This document shows, in pieces, positions 1 to 8,148 of a DNA stretch of 64,000 bases; the stretch's first letter is position 1, and the number at the start of each line of letters is the position of its first letter. The position numbers and the translations under genes were made by a program. The notes beneath the pieces were generated by a model, which had not been told where the DNA came from, did no database searches, and was given only the letters and a program-made list of their open reading frames with translations. Source of the DNA: Massilia sp. 9096 (GTDB taxonomy: Bacteria; Pseudomonadota; Gammaproteobacteria; Burkholderiales; Burkholderiaceae_D); NCBI RefSeq assembly GCF_000745265.1, contig NZ_JQNN01000001.1, positions 2,914,001-2,978,000 of the forward strand. Direction: 5' to 3'.

Positions 1-99
1 GTGACGGTGGCGCTGCAGCCACACATGCATATCCATTTTTTGTTGCCTTAAAGACTATCTGCTCGGCATACTGGTCCGGTCCCCCTACCGGAGCCCGCC

Positions 100-876
100 A
101 TGCCGATTCCGCGCCTCGTTCTCCCCCTCGCCGTTGCCCTCGTCTTCGCCGGTTTGGCCGCCGCCAGCCAGGCCGCGGTCCAGAACATCGACGTCGGCAC
201 CCCGCTGGCGCGTTTCGGCCTGCTCAAGCCGGGCACCCACCGCTACCTGCGCTACCTGAAGACCGGCGAGGCCACCCAGCCGATCGACATCTGGACGCGC
301 GAGATCCGCTTCGAGCCGCACGACGGCCGGCCGCAGATGCACATCGTCCAGCGCTGGGACGGCGTGTTCCCCGCCGTGAGCACGCGCACCTTCGACTCCT
401 GGTTCGACCTCGACACCTTCCGCCCGCACACGCACGCGCGCACGAGCGTGAACGGGAAGGACGGCAAGCCCGTGGTCGAAGGCTTCTTGTTCGCGCCGGA
501 CCGCGTCACCGGCATGCAGGACCTGGCCGGCAACACGCAGAAGGACTTGAACGTCGCATCGAGCGAACCGACCTTCAACTTCGAGACCGACATCGAATTC
601 CTGCAGGCGCTGCCGCTGGCCGACGGCTACGAGGCGCGCGTGAACTTTTATCACCCGGGCGGTTCGACACCACCGCAGCGCTACACCTTCAAGGTCACCG
701 GTTCGCAGACCATCGCCGGGCCGGCCGGGCCGGTCGACTGCTGGGTGGTCTTCACCGATTACAACACGCCCGGCGACGGCGCCAAGTTCTGGTTCGCCAA
801 GGGCAGCCAGCTGATGGTGCGCCAGGAAGGTGCGCTGCCCGATGGCCGGCGACTGGTCAAGACGCTGATCGAGTAA
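100..876 (+). CDS. Secreted protein, DUF3108-like
   Basis: A 258-residue protein with a clear Sec signal peptide (residues about 1-26, hydrophobic core followed by ASQA|A). The mature part is rich in beta-strand patterns and holds the sequence HIVQRWDG near residue 86 and CWVVFTDYNTPG near residue 205. This resembles the periplasmic DUF3108-type beta-sandwich proteins found in Burkholderiales, but that family link is inferred from pattern only. The start has a CGGAG ribosome-binding site about 6 bases upstream. It stands alone, with no operon partner on the same strand within 300 bases. Substrate and role are unknown. Confidence 0.7.
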   Translation: MPIPRLVLPLAVALVFAGLAAASQAAVQNIDVGTPLARFGLLKPGTHRYLRYLKTGEATQPIDIWTREIRFEPHDGRPQMHIVQRWDGVFPAVSTRTFDSWFDLDTFRPHTHARTSVNGKDGKPVVEGFLFAPDRVTGMQDLAGNTQKDLNVASSEPTFNFETDIEFLQALPLADGYEARVNFYHPGGSTPPQRYTFKVTGSQTIAGPAGPVDCWVVFTDYNTPGDGAKFWFAKGSQLMVRQEGALPDGRRLVKTLIE

Positions 877-1215
877 GAGTTCTTCTGAATTATCCGGCTC
901 AATTATCCGAAAACAGTCGGATTCGAATACGGGTTTGTCGCTGTCGAGTTCATCCGGTCCTGGCTGGGGTGACAGCCGATGCTATCTTTTTGTTGCTGAA
1001 TTACGCTGTCGGTTTCTACCCACAGAAACGATCGGAAAAACCTGAATTCATCCGATGTCCATAATCAACTTGATTGGAATCAATTGGCATAAATCAACGA
1101 CACGCTTCAATGAGCACCGGTGTACGAATTCGTACCCGTGGCTCTGGGATAATGTCGCTTTATGCATACGACAAACGACATTCCCCGGTCAAATTCGCAG
1201 ACCATGGAGGAAAGC
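877..1215. other. Non-coding gap upstream of PAAR gene
   Basis: About 340 bases, clearly more AT-rich than the flanking genes. It must carry the promoter of the PAAR-like gene. I see no tRNA, no convincing hairpin terminator and no coding frame with family resemblance. Confidence 0.5.
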
Positions 1216-1614
1216 GTGAATAGCATGAACCAATCGAGCAACATCCAGCTGCCGGGCGGCGCCCAGCCGCGCAAGATCATCGCCCGCTACCCGATTGCCA
1301 CGATCGGGTCGCGCACCCGGCGCGGCGGCCAGGTCGTCCGTGCCGACGGCAACGCCGACGACTTCTGCGTCGCCTGCGTCGGCGACCGCGTGCGTTATCC
1401 GGACGGCAGCGAGAGCGTGATCACGTCGGGCGCGGGCCACGCATCGACCTTCGCCAACCGGCCGGTCGCGCTGGTCGGCAGCCACATCGCCAACGGCGAC
1501 CGCATCGTCGCGCCGGCCCAGAGCATGGGCGAAATCATCGTGGTCGAGGGCGAACAGGTGCCCGGCCTGCTCGAACCCGGCTACAAGCCGCCGCGCCTGG
1601 CCGTCCCCGGCTGA
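1216..1614 (+). CDS. PAAR domain protein (T6SS spike tip)
   Basis: PAAR proteins form the sharp tip on the VgrG spike of type VI secretion systems. The C-terminal two thirds show the repeating PAAR pattern: a glycine-rich strand around CVGDRVRYPDG, then SGAGHASTF, then GSHIANGDRI. The protein is PAAR-only, with no effector extension beyond the short tail GYKPPRLAVPG. A GTG at 1216 lies 5 bases after a strong GGAGG and is preferred over the upstream ATG at 1162; ATG at 1225 is another possibility. No VgrG, Hcp or other T6SS gene is in the window, so this is an orphan PAAR that probably works with a T6SS encoded elsewhere. Confidence 0.75.
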   Translation: MNSMNQSSNIQLPGGAQPRKIIARYPIATIGSRTRRGGQVVRADGNADDFCVACVGDRVRYPDGSESVITSGAGHASTFANRPVALVGSHIANGDRIVAPAQSMGEIIVVEGEQVPGLLEPGYKPPRLAVPG

Positions 1615-1642
1615 AGCCATTCCCTCCCCGCGCGCCGTTCGC

Positions 1643-3127
1643 TCAGGACTTGCGGCGGCGCGCGGCGGCCATCGATGCCAGTCCCGCCAGCATCACCGCC
1701 ACCATCCCCGGCTCCGGCACGTCCGACGTGTCGGCGGCCGGGGCAAACGCCACCCCCTTGAAGTTCGAATCGGCCGGCGCCGTGTCGAGCGTGACGAAGG
1801 CTTCGCCCGCCGGCTTGATTAGGGCCGCCAGGTCGTCGCTGATGCCCAGCAGGTAGGTCGGATCGAGGTCGCCGATCGTGTAGTTGGTGGCGAACAGTTC
1901 GACCTGGCCGCCGACCACCGCGCCCGTCAGGCCGAGCAGGCCGGTGGTGCCCCCGGCGGCGTTGTTGGCCACCAGGTTCAGGCCGTTCGACAGCGTATAG
2001 GCCAGCGACCAGGCGCCGCTGCCGTCGGCGCTGCTGTTGACCCACTTCTGCAGGCCGCCGTCGCCCAGCGTGCTGCTGCCCGAGCTGTTCTTGGGGATGC
2101 CGCTGTCGGCCACGTACAGCACCGAGGCGGTGGCGAAAAAGTATTGTTCCGGGCTCAGGCTGATGGTCTGGCCGGCGGCGTTGACGCCGTTGCCGTTGCC
2201 GGTCGTGATCACGTACTTGCCGGCATTGCTGGTGCCGAAGCCGTTCAGCTGCGCCGGGCCGTTGCCGCCGTTGGCCAGGCCGGCCGGCAAATTGCCGGCG
2301 CTGCCCAGGGTGCCGATGAAGTCGCGGTTGCTGCCGCTGCCCTGCTTGCTGTCGACCGACACGTACAGCTGCTTGTTGACGATCTCGACGATGCGCGTGT
2401 CCTGCGCCGCCGCGCCCTTGCTGGTGTCCAGGCCGGTGACCGCCGTCGCGCTGGTCGCCCCGCGCTGGGCCACCCACACGCCGCCGGTCTTGTCGCCGCT
2501 GACGCCCTGGCCCGACAGGTACAGCGTGCTGCCGTCGACGCTCGCCACGCTGCGCGGGTTGTTGCCGTTGAAGACGCCAAGCAGCGTGGTCGAACTGTCG
2601 ACCTTGCCGTTGGCGTCGATCAGCGCGGCCACGCGCGCCACCGGCGTATAGCCCTGGCCGCTCAAGCTGCCCGACTGGCCGAGCGCGGCCGGCTTGGTCG
2701 GATCGTTGACGGCGGTGCCGTAGGCGGTCGGGTTGGCGTTGAAGGCGGCCGCGTTCACGCCGTAGCCCATGATCGTCAGGTAGCGGCCGTCGCCGGAGCG
2801 CTGCAGCGTGCCTTCGGACGAGGAACCGTATTCGCCCGACACCGCGGCGTTGTTGCCGGACGCGGTCTGCGGCAGCACCAGCGCATTGACGTAGGTGGCG
2901 CTGGCCGTGCCGCTGTGGCTGTACTGGAACAGCGTCAGCGGCGCAGCCTGGTTGTCGGTGTAGCTGCCACTGACAGCGCCGCGCACGCCGTTGCCTTCGA
3001 CGCTGACCACCAGGTTGCCGGGGATGAAGAACGGCGTGGCCTGGGCGCTGCCTGCGCCGGCGAGGCTCGCGGCAGCGGCCAGGGCGAACAGGGTCGGGCG
3101 AAGAACGGGACGGCGAGTCGATCGCAT
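1643..3127 (-). CDS. PEP-CTERM sorting domain protein
   Basis: A 494-residue exported protein. The N-terminus is a signal peptide ending GSAQA|TPFF. The last 25 residues are a textbook PEP-CTERM signal: VPEPG, a hydrophobic stretch, then the basic end ARRRKS. Family knowledge: exosortase recognises this tag and releases the protein to the envelope or extracellular matrix. The middle is low in Cys and rich in Ser, Gly, Asn and Thr, with repeated short patterns such as LYVSVDS and LYVADSG that may form a propeller-like fold; this is inference. An AGGAAG precedes the ATG. No exosortase gene is in the window. Confidence 0.85.
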   Translation of the reverse strand: MRSTRRPVLRPTLFALAAAASLAGAGSAQATPFFIPGNLVVSVEGNGVRGAVSGSYTDNQAAPLTLFQYSHSGTASATYVNALVLPQTASGNNAAVSGEYGSSSEGTLQRSGDGRYLTIMGYGVNAAAFNANPTAYGTAVNDPTKPAALGQSGSLSGQGYTPVARVAALIDANGKVDSSTTLLGVFNGNNPRSVASVDGSTLYLSGQGVSGDKTGGVWVAQRGATSATAVTGLDTSKGAAAQDTRIVEIVNKQLYVSVDSKQGSGSNRDFIGTLGSAGNLPAGLANGGNGPAQLNGFGTSNAGKYVITTGNGNGVNAAGQTISLSPEQYFFATASVLYVADSGIPKNSSGSSTLGDGGLQKWVNSSADGSGAWSLAYTLSNGLNLVANNAAGGTTGLLGLTGAVVGGQVELFATNYTIGDLDPTYLLGISDDLAALIKPAGEAFVTLDTAPADSNFKGVAFAPAADTSDVPEPGMVAVMLAGLASMAAARRRKS

Positions 3128-3212
3128 GGCGGGGCTTCCTGATTATCGAAAAAATAACGATAACAAGCCTTTGTGACCGGACGATGACGCCGGCCGCGCC
3201 CGCTGGCGCCGA

Positions 3213-4127
3213 TCAGGACTGCGGCTGCGCCTGCGCCTGTGCTTGCCCCTGCGCCGGACAGGAAGCGCCGGTGATCTGCGCGCCCTCCGCGCGCGCACTG
3301 TCGAAGTCGGCGGGGGCCAGTTCCTCGCCCCAGCGCTGGCGCAATTGCTGCTCGGTCAGCGGCTTGTTGCGCGCCGCGTTCGAGGCGATCTGGTAGGCCA
3401 TCGCGAGTGCCGGATCGCGCGCGCCGAGCTGGCCGGCATCGTAGGCGTTGGACAGCAGGCCGAGCGCGAACTGGTCGCACTGGGCGCCGGCGCCCTTCAG
3501 GTAGGCCAGCGCCTGCTGTTGCCATTGCTGGACCTGCGGGTCGCTGGTATCGGCCTCGGCCAGCGGCTTGCCGTTCGGCCCTTCCATGAAGAAGTCGACC
3601 TGGGCCGCGCGCTCGCCGGCGTCGGCGGCGCGCGTCAGGAAACGCATGCGCTCCTGCAGCTGCGCCGGCGACACGCGCGCGCACAAGGCGCGCACGTGCG
3701 CGCGCTCGCGTACGGCGGTCTCGCCCTCCTGCGGATCGAGGAATTCCGGCAGTGGATCCTCGGCCGCGGCGCAGGCCGAGGCCGCCTGGTAGACCTGGTA
3801 GGCGGCGTGCAGGTCGCCGGTGCGCGCGGCGGCGGCGCGTTCGTCGATGTAGGCGGCGGCATCCTTGCCGCCGAAGTCGATCGCGCGGCCGTTGCGGCCG
3901 TAGATCGGGACCGCCGGTGCGGTGACGAAATCGCTGCGCTCGGCCGGGTCGGCGCCGGCGCGCAGCATGCCGGGATCGAGCCAGCCGCCGTGGCCTGGCT
4001 GGCCGGCAGAATCGGCATGCTGCGCCGTGGCATCCGGGGATGCCGCCTGGCGCGGCCCGAGCGCCAGCCAGGCGCCGACGACGGCGGCGACCACGATGGC
4101 GGCAAGGCTGGCGCGGGACGGCGTCAT
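3213..4127 (-). CDS. Exported or anchored protein, unknown function
   Basis: A 304-residue protein with an N-terminal hydrophobic segment (residues 7-26, no lipobox), so it is probably anchored or secreted. The body is helical and alanine-rich. Segments such as AAYQVYQAASAC and FALGLLSNAYDAGQLGARDP resemble degenerate Sel1/TPR-like helices, but I cannot name a domain. The C-terminus ends in a low-complexity Gln-Ala run. It lies directly downstream of the small secreted protein gene at 4161-4640 on the same strand, so the two may be co-transcribed. Their junction carries an unusual 11-base triple repeat. Confidence 0.6.
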   Translation of the reverse strand: MTPSRASLAAIVVAAVVGAWLALGPRQAASPDATAQHADSAGQPGHGGWLDPGMLRAGADPAERSDFVTAPAVPIYGRNGRAIDFGGKDAAAYIDERAAAARTGDLHAAYQVYQAASACAAAEDPLPEFLDPQEGETAVRERAHVRALCARVSPAQLQERMRFLTRAADAGERAAQVDFFMEGPNGKPLAEADTSDPQVQQWQQQALAYLKGAGAQCDQFALGLLSNAYDAGQLGARDPALAMAYQIASNAARNKPLTEQQLRQRWGEELAPADFDSARAEGAQITGASCPAQGQAQAQAQPQS

Positions 4128-4136
4128 TTTGCTTCA

Positions 4137-4169
4137 GTTCAGTTCCACCTCAGTTCCAGCTCAATTCCA
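4137..4169 (-). repeat. 11-bp tandem repeat x3 carrying stop codons
   Basis: Read on the minus strand, three consecutive 11-base units follow the pattern TGGAAYTGAnn. The first copy supplies the last codons (Trp-Asn-stop) of the upstream gene. The next two copies repeat the same Trp-Asn-stop but, because the period is 11, in the other two reading frames. Translation from any frame therefore stops here, about 10 bases before the ATG of the next gene. Confidence 0.85.
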
Positions 4170-4640
4170 CAGATAGCAGTAATTGGTGCTGCGCTCCAGG
4201 TTGGCGCTCACCGAACCGGTCGAAGAGATCGTCTTGGTCCAGCCGTTCGGCGCGCTCGTGCTCGGCGTGTCGCCGCAGTTGTTGTGGACCCAGTGGATGC
4301 CGCTGCCGTCGGAATATTTCTCGCCGCAGACTTCGATCCTGGTGCCGGCCTTGAGGGCGGCCAGCGACGCCGGCATCGACGTCGAGTTCTTGACGTAGTC
4401 GGTGGCGTAAACGTTGTCCATCGCGACCTGGTAGGTCTTGCCGTCCTGGTCGGCTTTCATGTAGAGCACGGTGTGCGACAGCTGCACGCCGGACAGGGTC
4501 TGACTGGCGGCCTGGAATTTCGGGCTGGTGGTGACGGGGCCGGTCAGGAATGTGCCTTTGTTGGTCGTACAGGTGGTTTGTTCGGTTGCGAAGACGCACA
4601 GCGGGGACAGCAACAACAGGGCGAGCAAGGTCGATTTCAT
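4161..4640 (-). CDS. Small secreted protein, possibly DUF3465-like
   Basis: A 159-residue protein with signal peptide MKSTLLALLLLSPLCVFA|T. The start at 4640 is chosen because GAGGAAAA lies just upstream and the signal peptide begins there; an ATG 42 bases further upstream only adds a charged tail. The mature part holds the pattern GTRIEVCGEKY ... GIHWVHNNCGD ... NGW. The HWVH-then-GW arrangement recalls the HWTHHD ... DGW core of DUF3465, a small OB-like exported family, but the match is weak. Four cysteines in the mature protein could form disulfides. Function unknown. Confidence 0.65.
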   Translation of the reverse strand: MKSTLLALLLLSPLCVFATEQTTCTTNKGTFLTGPVTTSPKFQAASQTLSGVQLSHTVLYMKADQDGKTYQVAMDNVYATDYVKNSTSMPASLAALKAGTRIEVCGEKYSDGSGIHWVHNNCGDTPSTSAPNGWTKTISSTGSVSANLERSTNYCYLWN

Positions 4641-4893
4641 TTTCCGTTTTCCTCTGTTTTTGGTGTAAGTCCTGTGGATCACAGGGTGGCGGCCGCACGC
4701 TTGCCGACGACTGTCGAGCTCGGACCATCACAGAATATTATTCCTGCTGATCAGTATGCAGACACAATGTTACAAAATTATTAGCGAGGGTATTTTGCCA
4801 CATGGAAATTTGACATGTCTGGATTGATTGCGCGCTGTGCCCTAAGATAAGCGCCTCATCAAAATGCGCACAACATGCGGCAGCGGAGATTCC

Positions 4894-5610
4894 ATGGCAG
4901 AGCACGACGTAACATTTGACGCGATCCACGAAACGGCCGAGCGCCTGGCGGGCGAAGGCCGGCAGGTCAGCATCGAGACCGTGCGCGAGGAGCTGGGCGG
5001 CGGCAACCTGGGCGAGATCGGCCGCGCGCTGGCGGGCTGGCGTGCCGGCCGTCTGGAAGCGGCGCCGACGCCGGACACCGGCATTCCGGAACCGGTGGCG
5101 GCCGCGCTGGCCGGCTGGCTGCAGCGCTACGCCGAGGACAGCGGCGCGCCCGCGCGCGAAGCCCTGGCGCAATCGCAGGCCGACATCGACGCGCTGCTGA
5201 GCGCGCACGGCGAACTCGAAAACGAGCGCGAACAGCTGGAAATCGCCAACACCCAGGCCCAGGCGGCCATCGCCGACCGCGACGAGACCATCGCGCGCCT
5301 GGACGCCGAGCTGCGCAACGCCAAGCAGGTCGCGATGGATGCGCTGGTCAGCAAAGCCAAGGACCAGCTGGCGATCGAAGGCAAGGACAAGCAGATCGAC
5401 AAGCTGCGCAACGAGCTCGAGCGCAACGTGACCGAGTCGGCATCCGTCTCCGATGCCCGCCTGGCGGCCGAAATGGAACTGGTGGGCGCGACCACCGCAC
5501 GCGACAGCCTGGCCAATGAAGTCAAGGACCTGCGCGGCCAGCTCGATGCGCTGCACGCCGACCGCAGCAGCCTGCGCGCCGAGATCGAGATCCTGCGCAA
5601 GCGCGGCTGA
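4894..5610 (+). CDS. KfrA-like N-terminal DNA-binding coiled-coil protein
   Basis: The first 90 or so residues match the KfrA_N pattern: TFDAIHETAERLAGEGRQVS, then TVREELGGGNLGEIGRAL. From about residue 95 to the end it is an almost continuous heptad-rich coiled coil with many Glu, Arg, Ala and Leu. KfrA-type proteins are plasmid or chromosomal DNA-binding proteins with an alpha-helical tail, involved in autoregulation and nucleoid or plasmid organisation. The start at 4894 gives the usual short N-terminus; the upstream ATG at 4864 has no ribosome-binding site. It is a single gene here and no plasmid partition genes are near. Confidence 0.8.
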   Translation: MAEHDVTFDAIHETAERLAGEGRQVSIETVREELGGGNLGEIGRALAGWRAGRLEAAPTPDTGIPEPVAAALAGWLQRYAEDSGAPAREALAQSQADIDALLSAHGELENEREQLEIANTQAQAAIADRDETIARLDAELRNAKQVAMDALVSKAKDQLAIEGKDKQIDKLRNELERNVTESASVSDARLAAEMELVGATTARDSLANEVKDLRGQLDALHADRSSLRAEIEILRKRG

Positions 5611-5970
5611 ACACCGTCAACCCTGGCTGCGGCGGGGTCTCCGCCAACGCAGCCATCCCGACCGGATCGCCATGGCCGCCAGAGCCAGAACAGGCCGCTC
5701 AGCGCCAGCCGCGGCCACAGCAGGTCATCCAGGCCGATCAGCAGCGACAACGGATCCCGGGCCGCCGGAGCCGAGCGGCGATATGCCCTGGCTGTCGGCC
5801 AGGAAAGGCAGCGGAAAGCCGTAGGCGAGTACCGGACAATAGACTGGCGTGCCGATGTTGCTGCATACGGCGATGACGCTGCCGGGCACCGCCAGCGAGG
5901 CGTAGGTCAAGGCGGCTGCCGCCAGGCAGACCCGGGTGCTGGTTTTGAGTCTCGAAACGATCTCGTTCAA
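5611..5970 (-). pseudogene. Possible frameshifted small membrane protein
   Basis: A TTG at 5970 has AGAGG five bases upstream and opens a frame with a hydrophobic segment (CLAAAALTYASLAVPGSVIA) and a sequence rich in membrane-type residues, ending SPLGSGGPG. That frame then runs into a stop at 5725. One base out of phase, from about 5755, the sequence reads LSLLIGLDDLLWPRLALSGLFWLWRPW, which looks like a continuing membrane protein. A single-base shift in the GGCCCGGGATCC stretch would explain both halves. The family is unknown and the call rests on hydrophobic pattern only. Confidence 0.4.
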
Positions 5971-6083
5971 GCGCGCCTCTGGCGAATTGATGGCTGAGAC
6001 AGACTGCCAGCCGATACTGCCGCCACGCGACCACGTCCTGTCGGCACGAAGCCGATCTGGTACCTGGCGGCGGTCGGCTCAAT

Positions 6084-6488
6084 TCAGTGCTCTTGCTTTA
6101 AAGGTGTACCGAAGCCGCCAATCGGGTGCGTCTCGAATCGCTCACCCAACCCTGAAATAAGCGGCCTGCCTGCCTGAAGCGCTGTTTTGACGGCATCCAG
6201 ATTGAGCGAAGCCTTGTGACTTTCTACACTGTCCCATACCTCGGTAATCCATAAAGCGTCGCCGTCGGCAGGGTCTTCTGCAACCACGTAGCTCAGGCAT
6301 CCGGGCATGGCGCGGCTGGCTTGGAGGAGGATCGGCGCCAACACGCCGCGTTGTCCCGGCTTGGCTTTGATTTTCGTAATCAGACCGTACATCGGGTTTT
6401 GCCCGGTTGCCGATGATGGCATGGACTGGCATGCAGTCAATGCCATGAGAGCAATTGCAGTGACAAGGATGCGGCGCATTTTTATCAT
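6084..6488 (-). CDS. ABM-domain lipoprotein (antibiotic biosynthesis monooxygenase fold)
   Basis: A 134-residue protein. The N-terminus is a lipoprotein signal with lipobox LTAC at residues 17-20. The rest matches the ABM dimeric ferredoxin-like fold: MYGLITKIKAKPGQR, then MPGCLSYVVAEDPAD, then WITEVWDSVESHKASL. Cytoplasmic ABM relatives degrade quinones or act as small monooxygenases; a lipid-anchored version is less common and its substrate cannot be told from sequence. The start at 6488 is chosen for the AAGGAAA just upstream and the proper signal length. Confidence 0.8.
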   Translation of the reverse strand: MIKMRRILVTAIALMALTACQSMPSSATGQNPMYGLITKIKAKPGQRGVLAPILLQASRAMPGCLSYVVAEDPADGDALWITEVWDSVESHKASLNLDAVKTALQAGRPLISGLGERFETHPIGGFGTPLKQEH

Positions 6489-6586
6489 CGGTTTCCTTGA
6501 ACGTAATCGGGAATGACACATCAAGATATCACCGAAAAAAGGCTCGAAATCCGCACTTTGTCACTTGGGAAATCACTGGTATTCCC

Positions 6587-7129
6587 TCAGCGCTGTTCCT
6601 TGTTGATCTGCTGCAGCAGCACAAACGCTTCGTGGTCGATGGCCGGCTGGGCCTCCTCGAGCTGCCTGCTGGCCTGTACATACGCCGCGCGCTTGCGCTC
6701 CTTCTTTTCCTCCGGCGGCACCGCCGCCACCATACCGGGCATCATGATTCCGCCGCGGCTGTTGTACTTCTCGTAGATCACCTTCTTGCCGTACTGCGTG
6801 TTGTAGAAGCGTGTCATCTCGACCGCGGTGTCGGTGGAAATGGCGCGCGCCAGCGGTGTCGCCATGCGCTGATAGACCTCGGCCGGCGGCGTCCGGTCGA
6901 TCTTGGCGAACACGGCTTTGCGCTGGTCTTCGCTCTGGTAATGGCTGCGCGCGGCAACGCCTTTCAGCACCTTTTCGATCTGCATCGCGCCGAGCAGGTC
7001 CTGCACGGCTTTGACGTGGGCGGGTGTGACCGCGTCGACGGGGGCCGAAGCGGCGGCGGCTGGCGCGGCGAAAGCCGGGACGGCGAAAGCCAGCGATAAG
7101 CCGAACATGGCCTGGGCTGCAAACTTCAT
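6587..7129 (-). CDS. Secreted DUF2059-like protein
   Basis: A 180-residue exported protein with signal peptide MKFAAQAMFGLSLAFAVPAFA|A. The mature part is helical: VKAVQDLLGAMQIEKVLKG near the start and AVEMTRFYNTQYGKKVIYEKY later. This follows the DUF2059 layout, where an FY...GKK motif sits in the C-terminal half. The start at 7129 is supported by AAGGAAG 5-6 bases upstream; the longer frame to 7246 lacks a site. It faces away from the ompA-like gene across an AT-rich gap. Function unknown. Confidence 0.7.
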   Translation of the reverse strand: MKFAAQAMFGLSLAFAVPAFAAPAAAASAPVDAVTPAHVKAVQDLLGAMQIEKVLKGVAARSHYQSEDQRKAVFAKIDRTPPAEVYQRMATPLARAISTDTAVEMTRFYNTQYGKKVIYEKYNSRGGIMMPGMVAAVPPEEKKERKRAAYVQASRQLEEAQPAIDHEAFVLLQQINKEQR

Positions 7130-7446
7130 GGACTTCCTTTCGATAAAGATCAGATCGGTACGCATGTGGCGTGGCGCTTGCGCCGCCGCGACTACATAAA
7201 TTGCTTGGAGAACTGCCGAGCGCTTTCCGTAAATACACAAACTCATCTTCGCTCTCCGACCTCCTACAGCTCCCTGAGGGGTGTACCTACAAAATGGCCG
7301 AGAAAATTCAATATTATCAGCCTCGAGCGTTGTCGCCCAAAAGACAACAATAAATTGTAATTAGGAATTAATTACTTTATATGCAGGTCAAATGGACGGC
7401 AATCAATTTGTTGATGTCATAAGCAAAAACCGATGGAGAGCAACTG
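7130..7446. promoter_or_regulatory. AT-rich divergent intergenic region
   Basis: About 317 bases between two divergent genes, with a marked AT-rich core at 7300-7390. It must hold promoters for both sides. A short inverted repeat (TTGTC / GACAA) lies at about 7330-7347. I see no coding frame of note. Confidence 0.5.
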
Positions 7447-8112
7447 ATGGCAAATCAAAACAATCGTGGCGACGGAGCACCGCCAAGCCATATCCACGTA
7501 GGCGCGGAAACCCACAAGAAAGGCTGGCTGCCCTGGCTGCTGCTGGCGCTGGGCGTCCTGGCGGCGCTGCTCGCCCTGAGGCGCTGCAGCAGTCACGATG
7601 ACGGACTCGCCCGCGTCGCACCGGCGAGCGGGACAGCGACGATGGGCGCGCCGACCGCCGCAACCACCGCTTCGCCTGCTGGCGCGGCTGCCCCCGCAAC
7701 CGCGACCGCCGCAGCGCCGGCGGGCACGTCGGGCGTCGGCCCTTATCTGGCCGGCACCGAAGCGCTGCCGCGCACCTTCGTGTTCGAAAAGCTCAATTTC
7801 GATACGGCCAAGAGCGACGTCCGCCCCGAAGATCGTAACGAGGTGAATGAATTGGCCGCCGCCATGAAGCAGTACCCGAGCTCGCGCATGCGCATCGTCG
7901 GTTATGCCGATGCCCGTGGCGCCGCCGCCGCCAACCAGACGCTCGGCAAGGAACGCGCCGACAGCGTCAAGGCGGCGCTCGTGGCCCAGGGCATCGACGC
8001 CGGCCGCCTTGAGACCGCATCGGGCGGCGAGAGCAATCCGGTCGACACCAACGCCACCTCGGTCGGCCGCGCCGAAAACCGCCGGACCGAGCTGATCGTC
8101 CTGCAACGCTAA
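7447..8112 (+). CDS. OmpA-family protein with inner-membrane anchor
   Basis: A 221-residue protein. One transmembrane helix lies at residues 20-42, followed by an Ala/Thr/Pro linker (about 50-95) and an OmpA C-terminal peptidoglycan-binding domain (about 105-221). The domain shows FVFEKLNFDTAKSDVRPE, IVGYADARGAAAANQ, RADSVKAALVAQGI and the closing NRRTELIV. The uncleaved anchor suggests it is fixed in the inner membrane and reaches the peptidoglycan, as in YiaD/MotB-like proteins. GGAGAG precedes the ATG. The DUF2382 gene follows by 36 bases, so they are probably co-transcribed. Confidence 0.88.
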   Translation: MANQNNRGDGAPPSHIHVGAETHKKGWLPWLLLALGVLAALLALRRCSSHDDGLARVAPASGTATMGAPTAATTASPAGAAAPATATAAAPAGTSGVGPYLAGTEALPRTFVFEKLNFDTAKSDVRPEDRNEVNELAAAMKQYPSSRMRIVGYADARGAAAANQTLGKERADSVKAALVAQGIDAGRLETASGGESNPVDTNATSVGRAENRRTELIVLQR

Positions 8113-8148
8113 ATTTTGCTAACTATCTTTTTATAAGAGGAAAATCCC

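Noticed and set aside
1..99. Possible end of an upstream gene (frame ending TAA at 51)
   Set aside because: Only 16 codons are visible, too few to support a gene.
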